DNA of 38,975 nucleotides from Bryobacterales bacterium (GCA_020846745.1 JADLDI010000044.1:1-38975); one strand, 5' to 3'; counted from the first letter of the stretch, positions 6,267 to 15,694 are shown. Notes: generated from the sequence alone by a model not told the origin. Numbers and translations are program-made.

Positions 6267-6478
6267 AGAGCGACGCGCCGGCCGATGCGGGCGGCGAACT
6301 CATAGACAGCGCGGAAATCCTCGGACTCCAATTCGGGATAATCGTCCAGGATCTCGCCCTCGGACATGCCGGCGGCGAGCCAACTGAGGATGTCCCACAC
6401 TGTGATGCGCAAGCCCCGGATGCACGGCTGGCCGGAGCGTTTACCCGGTTCGATCGTGATTCGCTGCGTCATCATCAT
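6263..6478 (-). CDS. DUF433 antitoxin
   Basis: About 71 residues from ATG 6478 (further in-frame ATGs at 6475 and 6472). RITIEPGKRSGQPCIRGLRITVWDIL followed by GMSEGEILDDYPELESEDFRAVYEFAA is the full DUF433 signature, a winged-helix antitoxin domain. It lies upstream of and overlaps the DUF5615 toxin. No clear ribosome site is seen. The open frame upstream of 6478 runs into the tRNA-His gene and is not part of the protein. The module abuts the 3' end of tRNA-His. Confidence 0.9.
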   Translation of the reverse strand: MMMTQRITIEPGKRSGQPCIRGLRITVWDILSWLAAGMSEGEILDDYPELESEDFRAVYEFAARIGRRVAL

Positions 6479-6544
6479 TCGCCCGCAAAACTTAAGCCGA
6501 TCTAACCCAGGAGGCTGATCGGCTCGTTCATTCTTAATACTTTT

Positions 6545-6620
6545 TGGGGTGCCCAGTGGGATTTGAACCCACGGCCACTGGAACCACAATCCAGCGCTCT
6601 ACCAGCTGAGCTATGGGCAC
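6545..6620 (-). tRNA. tRNA-His (GTG)
   Basis: A complete cloverleaf on the minus strand: acceptor GTGCCCA paired with TGGGCAC, anticodon stem CTGGA/TCCAG with loop TTGTGGT (anticodon GTG), T-arm GTGGGTTCAAATCCCAC. The 3' end is discriminator C plus encoded CCA. A G at 6621 supplies the histidine-specific G-1 base. It follows ubiD and borders the TA island. Confidence 0.98.
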
Positions 6621-6632
6621 CGCAACCCTTTT

Positions 6633-6638
6633 AGTTTA
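6633..6638 (-). promoter_or_regulatory. -10 box of tRNA-His
   Basis: TAAACT (minus, 6638-6633) followed by AAAAGGG; the box begins just after the ubiD stop. The tRNA-Gln promoter has the same TAAACT then AAAGGG. A recognisable -35 is not seen. Confidence 0.5.
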
Positions 6639-8090
6639 CTATTTCAGGCCCGACTTGCGCCACAGGTCGTCTACGCGCTTCTTTACTTCGGGGGTCATTT
6701 GGATGACGTCGGGCCAGGGGCGGGCAAAACCTTCGGAGGGCCACTTTTTGGTGGCGTCGATGCCCATTTTGGAGCCGAAGTTGGGGAGGCGGCTGGCGTG
6801 GTCGAGGGAGTCGACGGGTCCGGTGACGAATTCGATATCGCGTTGGGGGTCGATGTTGTTGAGGGCTTTCCAGGCGACCTCGCTGAGGTCTTGGACGTTT
6901 ACGTCGTGGTCGACCACGACTATGCACTTCGAAAACATCGCCTGGCCGGTGCCCCAGATGCCGTGCATGACTTTGCGCGCCTGGCCGGGGTAGGATTTGC
7001 GGATGGAGACGATGATCATGTTGTGGAAGATGCCTTCGGCGGGCATCGAGATGTCGCGGACCTCGGGGAGGTTGAGGCGCATGAGAGGGAGGAAGATGCG
7101 CTCGATCGCTTTGCCCATGTAGAAGTCTTCCATGGGGGGTGGTCCGACGATGGTGGTGGCGTAGACGGGATTCTTGCGATGGGTGACGCAGGTGACGTGG
7201 AAGACGGGGTATTCGTCGGCCAGGGAGTAGAAGCCGGTATGGTCGCCGAAGGGGCCTTCGGTGCGGAGTTCACCCAGTTCGAGGTAGCCTTCGAGCACGA
7301 TTTCGGAGTGCGCGGGGACCTCGATGTCGACGGTTTCGCACTTGACCATTTCGACGGGCTGCTTCCTTAGGAAGCCGGCGATCATCATCTCGTCGAGGTC
7401 GGGCGGAAGGGGGAGGATGGCGGAGTACATGGCGGCGGGGTCGGCGCCGATGGCGATGGCGGCTTCCATGCGCGTCGCCTTACCTTCGGCCTTGAGGCGG
7501 CGATAGTGTTCCGCGCCCTGTTTGTGGGTCTGCCAGTGCATGCCGGTGGTGCGGTCGTCGAAGATCTGGATGCGGTAGCAGCCGCAATTGCGCTTGCCGG
7601 TTTCAGGGTTCTTCGAGAAGACCATCGGCAGGGTGATGTAGCGGCCGCCGTCGTCGGGCCAGCACTGGAGGATGGGGAAGTCGAATAGGGAGAAGTTGTC
7701 CTTTTTGACGACCTCTTTGCAGGGGCCGTCGCTGACGGTTTTGGGGAAGAACGAGCCCATTTCGGCGAGCATGGGCAACATTTTGAGCTTGCCGAGCAGG
7801 CCTTCGGGCATCTTCATCTGGAGGTAGTCGGAGATACGGTCCGCGATCTCCTGGACGCTCGAGACCTGGAGGGCAATCTCCATACGGCGCATGGAAGCGA
7901 AGGCGTTGATGAGGACGGGCGTCGAGTAGCCTTTGGGCTTTTCGAACAGGAGGGCGGGTCCGCCCTGCTTCACGGCGCGGTCGGCGAACTCGGTGATTTC
8001 GAGGTGCGGGTCAACCTCGACGGAGATGCGTTTGAGTTCGCCGGCTTTGTCTAGTGCGGAAATGAACTCCCGCAGGTCTTTATAGGCCAT
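6639..8090 (-). CDS. ubiD: UbiD-family prFMN-dependent decarboxylase
   Basis: 483 residues, the normal length for UbiD. UbiD enzymes use prenylated FMN to decarboxylate aromatic or unsaturated acids; in ubiquinone or menaquinone synthesis they act on polyprenyl-aromatic acids. Visible family motifs are NCGCYRIQIFDDRTTGMHW (cofactor-site region, ~168-186), IAIGADPA (~213-220) and LRTEGPFGDHTGFY (~275-288), which holds active-site acidic residues. Since acidobacteria generally use menaquinone, a futalosine-type menaquinone role (MqnP-like) is plausible, but substrate assignment is inference. No UbiX is visible in the window. Divergent from fabG with only 22 bp between start codons. Confidence 0.93.
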   Translation of the reverse strand: MAYKDLREFISALDKAGELKRISVEVDPHLEITEFADRAVKQGGPALLFEKPKGYSTPVLINAFASMRRMEIALQVSSVQEIADRISDYLQMKMPEGLLGKLKMLPMLAEMGSFFPKTVSDGPCKEVVKKDNFSLFDFPILQCWPDDGGRYITLPMVFSKNPETGKRNCGCYRIQIFDDRTTGMHWQTHKQGAEHYRRLKAEGKATRMEAAIAIGADPAAMYSAILPLPPDLDEMMIAGFLRKQPVEMVKCETVDIEVPAHSEIVLEGYLELGELRTEGPFGDHTGFYSLADEYPVFHVTCVTHRKNPVYATTIVGPPPMEDFYMGKAIERIFLPLMRLNLPEVRDISMPAEGIFHNMIIVSIRKSYPGQARKVMHGIWGTGQAMFSKCIVVVDHDVNVQDLSEVAWKALNNIDPQRDIEFVTGPVDSLDHASRLPNFGSKMGIDATKKWPSEGFARPWPDVIQMTPEVKKRVDDLWRKSGLK

Positions 8091-8112
8091 CTTGTTCTAC
8101 TCTAGTTAATTC

Positions 8113-8847
8113 ATGAGCAATCGAACAGCATTCGTCACCGGCGCGAGCCGGGGGATTGGCCGGGCATGCGCGCTGGGGCTGGCAAAATCGGGGGTGCGGG
8201 TGATTGTGGCGGCGCGGAATCGCGAGAAGTTGGAGGCGGTGGCCGGAGAGATCCGGGCGGCGGGATCGGAAGCGTTTGTGGTCGAGATCGACCTTTCGAA
8301 CGCCGATTCGATTAAAGCGGCGTTCGCCACGGCGACCAAAGAGTTCGGCAAGACCGACATTTTGGTGAACAACGCCGCTGTCACCAAGGATACGTTGGCG
8401 CTGCGGATGAAGCCTGACGATTGGGGGACGGTGTTGCAGACCAATTTGACGGGCGCGTTTCTGTGCATTCAGCAGGTGCTACAAGGAATGATGCGCGAAC
8501 GCTGGGGGCGCATTATTAATATCTCGTCGGTGGTGGCGGAGGCGGGCAATGCGGGCCAGGCAAATTATGTGGCGTCGAAGGCGGGGTTGATTGGTTTAAC
8601 CAAAGCGCTGGCGCAGGAGATGGCAAGCCGCAGCATTACGGTGAACGCAGTTGCGCCGGGCTTCATCGATACCGATATGACGGCGGGGCTGCCGCAGGAT
8701 ATCAAGGATGCACTGCTCGCGAGGATTCCGCTGAAGCGGCTGGGCAATCCGGACGATGTGGCGGCCGCAGTGCGGTTCCTGGCTAGCGATGAGGCGGGAT
8801 ATGTTACAGGTCACGTGCTGGACGTGAACGGTGGGATGTACATGTAG
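8113..8847 (+). CDS. fabG: 3-oxoacyl-ACP reductase FabG (SDR family)
   Basis: A 244-residue classical short-chain dehydrogenase. It has the NAD(P)-binding TGASRGIG (9-16), NNAAV (86-90; usually NNAG), and catalytic S138/S139, Y152 and K156 (ISSVV..NYVASK). It ends VTGHVLDVNGGMYM, as in FabG, the NADPH-dependent reductase of the fatty-acid elongation cycle. Identity as FabG rather than another SDR is very likely from its near-full motif set. No ribosome site precedes the ATG, and the gap to the divergent ubiD start is 22 bp. Confidence 0.92.
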   Translation: MSNRTAFVTGASRGIGRACALGLAKSGVRVIVAARNREKLEAVAGEIRAAGSEAFVVEIDLSNADSIKAAFATATKEFGKTDILVNNAAVTKDTLALRMKPDDWGTVLQTNLTGAFLCIQQVLQGMMRERWGRIINISSVVAEAGNAGQANYVASKAGLIGLTKALAQEMASRSITVNAVAPGFIDTDMTAGLPQDIKDALLARIPLKRLGNPDDVAAAVRFLASDEAGYVTGHVLDVNGGMYM

Positions 8848-8857
8848 GGGAAGCGGG

Positions 8858-8876
8858 TGCACTACAATGTAGTGCA
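8858..8876 (+). promoter_or_regulatory. Palindromic operator overlapping -10 and start of vapBC
   Basis: TGCACTACAATGTAGTGCA is a perfect 9-bp inverted repeat around a single central A. It contains the -10 box TACAAT (8863-8868), and its last base is the A of the vapB start codon. Binding here would block both RNA polymerase and initiation. Confidence 0.75.
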
Positions 8877-9157
8877 TGAAGAGCGAAGTGTATAGCTGGC
8901 GTGTGCCGTCTGATGTCAAGGCGAGCCTGGAGCGGGAAGCGCGGCGCCAGAAACTCTCCATGTCGGCGGTGCTGGCGGCCGCAGCGCGCGACTGGCTCCA
9001 GAAGAGCGCGGCAGCAGACGACCCCGATGAGGAGCAACGTCGCTTGCACAAGTCCGCATCCAAGTGGATTGGCACGTTAGAGAGCGGCAAAGCGCAGCGT
9101 TCGGAGACCACTTCGAACGCGGTTCGGGATCGCCTTCGGCGGCAGCATGGCCGCTGA
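8876..9157 (+). CDS. VapB-like ribbon-helix-helix antitoxin
   Basis: 93 residues. EVYSWRVPSDVKASLEREARRQKLSMSAVLAAA is a CopG/ribbon-helix-helix DNA-binding N-terminus; the charged tail (DPDEEQRRLHKSASKWIG) should bind the PIN toxin encoded next, which overlaps by 11 nt. There is no ribosome site: the -10 TACAAT ends 7 bp before the ATG, so the message is predicted to be leaderless. The start-overlapping palindrome is a probable autoregulatory operator. The module lies just downstream of fabG in the same direction. Confidence 0.88.
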   Translation: MKSEVYSWRVPSDVKASLEREARRQKLSMSAVLAAAARDWLQKSAAADDPDEEQRRLHKSASKWIGTLESGKAQRSETTSNAVRDRLRRQHGR

Positions 9158-9572
9158 CGCGCTCATAGATGCCGGTGCAATCCTAGCCTTGCTGGACAGG
9201 ACGGATCGCTGGCACAAGGTTTGCGTAGAGACGTTTCAACACCTCCGGCTACCGCTGATGACCTCGGAAGCGGTCCTGACCGAACTCTTCCACCTGGTTG
9301 GCGACAATCGTTACGAAATGGAAGCCGCTTGGAGGTTCATCGGGTCCGGAGCAGTCAGACTTGCAGGTATCGAAGACGCGGAGTTGCCGGCAATTCAAAC
9401 GCTGATGTTGCGATATTCGGATCGCCCCATGGATTTCGTCGACGCGACCCTCGTCCACTTAGCGAGGCGTGAACGGTTGCAGACCATCTTTACTGTGGAT
9501 CACGCGGACTTCAGCACCTATCGCATCGACAACCGAAAAAGGTTCCGAATACTACCTCCAACCAGGCCGTAG
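9147..9572 (+). CDS. VapC-like PIN-domain toxin
   Basis: A 141-residue PIN protein with the acidic active-site set: D8 (ALIDAGAILALLD), E46 (VLTELFHL), D96/D99 (PMDFVDATLV) and D118/D121 (TVDHADF). It probably cleaves a specific RNA when not bound by the upstream antitoxin. Length and motifs are complete. The start overlaps the antitoxin gene by 11 nt. Confidence 0.92.
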   Translation: MAADALIDAGAILALLDRTDRWHKVCVETFQHLRLPLMTSEAVLTELFHLVGDNRYEMEAAWRFIGSGAVRLAGIEDAELPAIQTLMLRYSDRPMDFVDATLVHLARRERLQTIFTVDHADFSTYRIDNRKRFRILPPTRP

Positions 9573-9679
9573 ACAGCCTGGATGGCAAGATCCCTGCGGT
9601 GGGGACGATGTGGCGGCGGATGGGCGGCGAGCGCAAAATCCACGTCGTCCAGAATTGGCAAGCGGCGTATCAAAAGTAG
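9551..9679 (+). other. Possible 3' remnant of an unknown gene
   Basis: After the vapC stop, another plus-strand frame reads protein-like (AVDSLDGKIPAVGTMWRRMG, then KIHVVQNWQAAYQK) and ends in TAG at 9679. It has no start of its own and I do not recognise it. It may be the tail of a gene displaced by the VapBC module. Confidence 0.3.
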
Positions 9680-9723
9680 GACGCGCCAGTCACGCAGGCT
9701 GCCGAATGGGATATTGTGCGAGC

Positions 9724-10962
9724 TTAGATCGCGAGGGTGATCGCGCCGGCGCCGAAGATCAGCAGGAATGAGAGGGCAACGCGCCAGCCGAAGGCGAACC
9801 CGCCGCCCCACGCGGCGATGCCGGTTTTGAGGACCGCATTGGCGACGAGGGCTAACAGGATGCCGAATTCGGCGGCTTGTTCGGTTAGGAGGCCTTCGCG
9901 GGTCAGGTCGGACATGGAGAGGACGACCGCGTCGGCATCGACCATACCGGCGGCTCCGGTGGCGTAGAGGGAGGCGCTGCCCAGGGTTTCGTTCGCCCAG
10001 CGGCTGATGAACTGGATGGCGGCGAAGGCGGCGCCGAATTTGATGGCGGGGGTAAGGCGGAACGGGTTGCCTAAGGCCAGTTTCTTATCGGGCGCGCTGT
10101 CGGGCCTGACGCGGCGCGACAGAAAGAAGACGAGGACGAGGCCGCCGGCCATCATTGCCAGGAGCCATGGCAGACTGGACGCCGCCGTGACGGGGTTAAC
10201 GACGATCAGAAGGGCCCACACGCGGGGGAATTGGACGGCATTGGCTAGTGTGGAGGCCTGCCAGTAGAGATCGCGCTTTTCCGGGTCCTCGCCGCAGCGG
10301 CGGGCGAAGGCGGCGGTGGCGGCGGTGGTGGAGGCGAGTCCGCCGAAGAGGCTGGCGAGGAGCAGGCCACGGGTGGGTCCGAGGAATTTCTGGCAGAAGT
10401 AACCGACGTAGGAAATCGATGAGACCAGGATGACGAACAGCCAGACGCGGCGCGGGCTGAAAAATTGATAAGGGCCGTAACTGCCCTCGGGCAGGATGGG
10501 GTAGATGACGAAGATGATGGCGAGGAACCGGAGCGTGTCGTGAAACTCGGCCGGAAGCATGGTTTCGCGCACGAAGCGGTGTAACTGCGACTTTACTTCC
10601 AGTGCGAAAACGAGGACGATCGTGAGTGCGATGGCGAGGGGCGAGCCTTCCTTGAAGTTAGGTACGGCCGTTAAGTAGGCGAGTAAGAAGGTGGCAAGTA
10701 ATGTGAACTCGGTGGTGATGCCGCCGCGTTCGGTAGCGCGCAGATAGTAGATGGTGGCGAAGACGATGATCGACGCGATTGCCGCGACAGTTAGCGCGGG
10801 CTGCTGCAGTAAGCCGCAGACGCCGCCACAAAGCGCGATGACGATGAAATCGCGGAGGCCGGGACGGCGGTCGCCTTGGATGGTTTCGCGCTGGACGCCG
10901 ATCAGCAGGCCGATGAGGAGGGCTTCGGCGAGCGCGGTCCAGGCGGGGGGGAGGGTCGGCAC
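9724..10962 (-). CDS. MgtC/SapB-DUF4010 family membrane protein
   Basis: 412 residues, strongly hydrophobic, with roughly ten predicted membrane spans. The N-terminus (EALLIGLLIGVQRE..RPGLRDFIVIALCGGVCGLL) is the MgtC/SapB domain; the remainder with GGLASTTAATAAFARR and MVDADAVVLSMSDL is the DUF4010 domain. MgtC relatives are linked to magnesium and acid stress, but the biochemical activity of DUF4010 fusions is unknown. It lies 3 bp downstream of the sulfatase stop on the same strand, so cotranscription is likely. Confidence 0.87.
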   Translation of the reverse strand: MPTLPPAWTALAEALLIGLLIGVQRETIQGDRRPGLRDFIVIALCGGVCGLLQQPALTVAAIASIIVFATIYYLRATERGGITTEFTLLATFLLAYLTAVPNFKEGSPLAIALTIVLVFALEVKSQLHRFVRETMLPAEFHDTLRFLAIIFVIYPILPEGSYGPYQFFSPRRVWLFVILVSSISYVGYFCQKFLGPTRGLLLASLFGGLASTTAATAAFARRCGEDPEKRDLYWQASTLANAVQFPRVWALLIVVNPVTAASSLPWLLAMMAGGLVLVFFLSRRVRPDSAPDKKLALGNPFRLTPAIKFGAAFAAIQFISRWANETLGSASLYATGAAGMVDADAVVLSMSDLTREGLLTEQAAEFGILLALVANAVLKTGIAAWGGGFAFGWRVALSFLLIFGAGAITLAI

Positions 10963-10965
10963 AAG

Positions 10966-12306
<1,341 letters not shown>

Positions 12307-12331
12307 CGTTGTATAGTCTACAAAACGCCTC
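12307..12331. promoter_or_regulatory. 25-bp divergent promoter region, sulfatase/symporter
   Basis: The whole space between the two start codons is 25 bp. It contains a plus-strand TATAGT (12312-12317) and, on both sides, GTTGTA and TACAAAAC, an imperfect inverted repeat. Both -35 regions would have to lie inside the opposite gene. Confidence 0.4.
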
Positions 12332-13897
12332 ATGATCGATACCGCCATCCTCATCCTCTATTTTGCCGTCGTTTTCGGGGTCGGGTTCTACCATTCGCGA
12401 AAGGAGCGCACCTCGCGCGACTATTTCCTCGCCAGTCAAAATGTCGGCTGGTTTGCGATTGGAGCGTCGCTGTTTGCGACCAATATTTCGAGTGAGCACT
12501 TTATCGGACTCGCCGGGTCTGGCGCTGCGACAGGACTGGCGGTGGGTTGTTACGAATGGTCCGCCAGCTTTTGTTTGTTCCTGTTGGGGTGGCTGTTTGT
12601 TCCGCACTATATCCAAAGCCGCGTGTTCACGATGCCGGAGTTTCTGGAACGGCGGTTTAGCGCACGGTGCCGGGCGTATCTCACCTGGATTTCGATTCTC
12701 GCTTACATTTTCACGAAGATCTCGGTTTCGCTGTATGCGGGCGGCATTTTGATCCGCGAGATTTTCGGGTGGGACTACATCACGACCGCGGTGCTGCTGG
12801 TGATCGCAACGGGGGCGTATACGATCGCGGGAGGACTGGCGGCGGTGATCTACACGGACCTGGTGCAGGCGTTTATCCTGATTGCCGGGGCAGTGGTGTT
12901 GACGGCACTGGGGTTGGGCGAGGCGGGCGGATTTGCGGGGTTGCGGGCGAAGCTTCCGCCGGACTTCTTTCACATGGTGAAGCCCGCGTCCGATGCCGTG
13001 TATCCGTGGACGGGCACGATCTTCGGAACGCTTATTCTGGGCATCTGGTATTGGTGTACGGACCAGGTGATTGTGCAGAAGACGCTGTCCGCGCCGGACG
13101 TTCACCAGGCGCGCAAGGGGGCGTTCTTCTGCGCGGCGCTGAAGATACTGCCCGTGTTTATTCTCGTGCTGCCGGGGCTGATCGCGAAGGCGCTGTGGCC
13201 GAACGATGTTACGGGCGATAACGCCTATCCGATGTTGGTGCTGCGGCTGATGCCGCCGGGGCTGAAAGGGCTGATGATCGCGGCGCTGCTGGCGGCGTTG
13301 ATGTCATCGCTCAGTTCCGTGTTTAACTCATGCTCGACGCTGATCACGATGGACGTTTATAAGAAGATGCGGCCGGAGGCGAGCGAGCCGCGGCTGGTGA
13401 TGGTAGGGCGGCTCACAACTGCCGCGATTGTGGTGCTGTCGATCGCTTGGATTCCGTTCATCCGCAATCTGAACAACGAGGTGTATCAGTATCTGCAGAG
13501 CGTGCAGGCCTATGTCGGCGCACCGATTACGGCGACGTTCCTGGTGGGTATTCTGTGGCGGGGGGCGACGGCTTCCGCGGCGTTCACGACGCTGATCTTC
13601 GGGGGACTGGTAGGCGCGGCGCGGTTCACGCTGGACATTCTGCGGAATGCACTGAAGTGGGACCTCGGACCACTGAACGACTTAGTTGCATTCAGCTTCC
13701 TAAACTTCTCGGTGATCGTGTTCGTTATCTGTGTCGGATTGATGGTGGGTGTGAGTCGGCTTACCGCACACCAGCAGTCGGAAGCGCAGGCGCTGAGTGT
13801 GAATTGGAGCCAAGGTTTGCAACGGCGTAACACGGAGATCGCTTACACGGTGATCGTTGGCGGGGCAATTGCACTGCTTTGGATATGGTTTGCCTGA
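12332..13897 (+). CDS. SSS-family sodium/solute symporter, SGLT-like
   Basis: 521 residues with about 13-14 hydrophobic spans, a full-length LeuT-fold transporter of the solute:sodium symporter family. FTMPEFLERRF, GGLAAVIYTDLVQA and SSLSSVFNSCSTLITMDVY are the conserved SGLT-type segments; the last holds the sodium (Na2) site serines. SGLT-like members usually import sugars or inositols, so with the divergent sulfatase it probably takes up a desulfated sugar. The 3' end overlaps the next gene by 13 bp. Confidence 0.92.
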   Translation: MIDTAILILYFAVVFGVGFYHSRKERTSRDYFLASQNVGWFAIGASLFATNISSEHFIGLAGSGAATGLAVGCYEWSASFCLFLLGWLFVPHYIQSRVFTMPEFLERRFSARCRAYLTWISILAYIFTKISVSLYAGGILIREIFGWDYITTAVLLVIATGAYTIAGGLAAVIYTDLVQAFILIAGAVVLTALGLGEAGGFAGLRAKLPPDFFHMVKPASDAVYPWTGTIFGTLILGIWYWCTDQVIVQKTLSAPDVHQARKGAFFCAALKILPVFILVLPGLIAKALWPNDVTGDNAYPMLVLRLMPPGLKGLMIAALLAALMSSLSSVFNSCSTLITMDVYKKMRPEASEPRLVMVGRLTTAAIVVLSIAWIPFIRNLNNEVYQYLQSVQAYVGAPITATFLVGILWRGATASAAFTTLIFGGLVGAARFTLDILRNALKWDLGPLNDLVAFSFLNFSVIVFVICVGLMVGVSRLTAHQQSEAQALSVNWSQGLQRRNTEIAYTVIVGGAIALLWIWFA

Positions 13898-14577
13898 TCG
13901 CGTTATGGCTGGCCGCGATTGACTTCGGTGTTGGTGTGCGGGGCGGGGCGCCGGCGACAAGCGCGCTCGAAGGGGAATCGCAAGAGGGGCCGTACCAGAT
14001 GGTGTACGGTGTGACGCTTCCCTTCTCCGGTTATCAGGCGGTGGACCATCCGTACACGGTGGGGCCGACAGCTACGGTTGGGTTGCCACGACATTTCAGT
14101 TTGCAGTTTGACGCACTGTACAAGCGCTATGGGTTCAATTCGGCGCTGCCGCTCATCAATACACCGTCGTCAGGCGTTTGGGCGGAGGAGCAATGGGCGC
14201 GTGTGTCGCAGTGGACGTATTCGGCGCAGGCGCGGTACAAGTGGGGATTCCTGGTGATTGGCGCGGGGGTGGCGTTGCCACAGATCGCCAGCGAGAATTC
14301 ACGTTACAGGTACACGCGGCGGGGGCTGTTTGACCGGGAATCGCATATCGGCACGGGCACAAGCGACTCGATCGCGGAGGTGAGTCGGCGGAACGGGTTT
14401 GGGGTGATCGCCAGTGTCGGCGCCGAATGGCGGGTGGGGAGGCTGCGGTTCAACCCGGAAATACGATACACGCGAGTAACTCGGCGAATGTTTGAGGGGA
14501 GTTTGCCGGGAGGGCCGGTTTATAGCCGGGAGAATCAGGTGGACATATTGGTTGGGGTTTTGGGCGGGACGCGGTAG
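13885..14577 (+). CDS. Predicted outer-membrane beta-barrel protein
   Basis: About 230 residues from ATG 13885 (a TTG at 13879 is also in frame). A hydrophobic N-terminus is followed by alternating aromatic/polar strands (RHFSLQFDALYKRYGF, YSAQARYKWGFLVIGAG, LRFNPEIRYTRVTRRMF) and a short C-terminal strand, typical of small porin-like barrels. No named family is recognised. It overlaps the symporter gene and so is probably co-expressed, perhaps giving outer-membrane passage for the symporter's substrate. Confidence 0.7.
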   Translation: MVCLIALWLAAIDFGVGVRGGAPATSALEGESQEGPYQMVYGVTLPFSGYQAVDHPYTVGPTATVGLPRHFSLQFDALYKRYGFNSALPLINTPSSGVWAEEQWARVSQWTYSAQARYKWGFLVIGAGVALPQIASENSRYRYTRRGLFDRESHIGTGTSDSIAEVSRRNGFGVIASVGAEWRVGRLRFNPEIRYTRVTRRMFEGSLPGGPVYSRENQVDILVGVLGGTR

Positions 14578-14641
14578 GTTGTGGGGATCTGGACGAGAGG
14601 CACACAAAACGGCAGAATGAGCCGGCGTTCGCCCGCAACGG

Positions 14642-15670
14642 TTACGGGTTCCGATCCGGCGTCGAACACGAACGCCGGATGTGGAGCGATGTGGGGAGTA
14701 CGATGTCTTCGGTCTTCAAGGGGCGCTTCTTGCGGAGCCGTGCTTCCAGTAACTGGAACGCGAGCGCGCCCAGCCGATGTGTGGGTTGGGAGACCGCGGT
14801 GATGGGCGGGTCCGCTATACGCGACCATTCCGGATCGTCGAACATCAGGAACGAAAGCTGCTGCGGAACCTGGATGCCGCGCTCGCGAATGCACTCCATC
14901 GCGCCAATCGCCAGAAAGGTATTGGCCGCGAATAAGGCGGTGGGCGGATCGGGGAGGTTGAGCAGCGTTCCAGCGGCAGCGCGGCCGTTCTCGACACTGG
15001 AGGGGAGAATCTGTTCGTATTCTTCGGCACGAGCAATGCCTGCCGCTTCGAGCGCCTGATGATACCCTTCTACGCGGCCGGCGCGGGTCGGGGCTCCGGT
15101 GGTCAGTCCGGAGATGATGGCAATTCGCCGGTGGCCAAGCCGGATCAGATACTCGACAGCCGCCCGGGCGGCGGATACGTTGTCGACGCGGACGGTATCG
15201 AGGTGGAGTTCGGGGTCGCCACGGTCCACTAGAACAGTGGGAACGCCGGTTTCCGGAAGTGTCTTAAGAAGCTCGTCGTTCTCGCCGGTAGTGGTGATGA
15301 TCAGCCCGTCCACCTGCTGCGCGCGGAAGGTGCTCAGCGACTCGCGTTCCACGTCGGGCGAGTCGTCGGAGTTGGCGAGCACGATGGTGTAGCCGGCGCG
15401 CCGTGCCTCGTCCTGAATGCCTCGCAGCACGGCTGTATAGAAGGGGTTGAGAATGTTAGTAAAAACTACAGCGACGGTCCGTGTGCGACGGGTGCGCAAA
15501 GCGGCAGCCATCGCGTTAGGCCGGTAATTCAGCCGCTTGGCGACCTCAAGGATCCGCTCGCGGGTGGCAGGACTGGTTTGTTTCCAACGGCCATTCAGCA
15601 CATTGGAGACGGTAGCGGGGGATACTCCGGCTTCCCTGGCCACGTCCTGTATCGTAGGAACGCTGGACAC
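14642..15670 (-). CDS. LacI-family transcriptional regulator
   Basis: 342 residues, standard LacI/GalR length. The N-terminal helix-turn-helix TIQDVAREAGVSPATVSNVLNG (split: residues 6-19 and 20-27) and hinge region are followed by a periplasmic-binding-protein-like effector domain (VAVVFTNILNPFY, VDGLIITTT, LGHRRIAIISG, FDDPEWSRI). It probably senses a sugar and controls the neighbouring uptake/degradation genes. Starts with GTG at 15670; a TATACT box (15684-15679) ends 8 bp before it, so the transcript looks leaderless. It lies 24 bp after the LolA-like gene. Confidence 0.93.
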   Translation of the reverse strand: MSSVPTIQDVAREAGVSPATVSNVLNGRWKQTSPATRERILEVAKRLNYRPNAMAAALRTRRTRTVAVVFTNILNPFYTAVLRGIQDEARRAGYTIVLANSDDSPDVERESLSTFRAQQVDGLIITTTGENDELLKTLPETGVPTVLVDRGDPELHLDTVRVDNVSAARAAVEYLIRLGHRRIAIISGLTTGAPTRAGRVEGYHQALEAAGIARAEEYEQILPSSVENGRAAAGTLLNLPDPPTALFAANTFLAIGAMECIRERGIQVPQQLSFLMFDDPEWSRIADPPITAVSQPTHRLGALAFQLLEARLRKKRPLKTEDIVLPTSLHIRRSCSTPDRNP

Positions 15671-15678
15671 TAAGGTGG

Positions 15679-15684
15679 AGTATA
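15679..15684 (-). promoter_or_regulatory. -10 box of the LacI-type regulator
   Basis: TATACT on the minus strand, 8 bp before the GTG start, with no room for a ribosome site. The -35 region would fall in the end of the upstream gene and is not recognisable. Confidence 0.45.
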
Positions 15685-15694
15685 GCGCGTAGTG

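Noticed and set aside
6545..6620. tRNA-His 3' end as one half of an attL/attR pair
   Set aside because: No second copy of the tRNA 3' segment and no integrase were found in the window.
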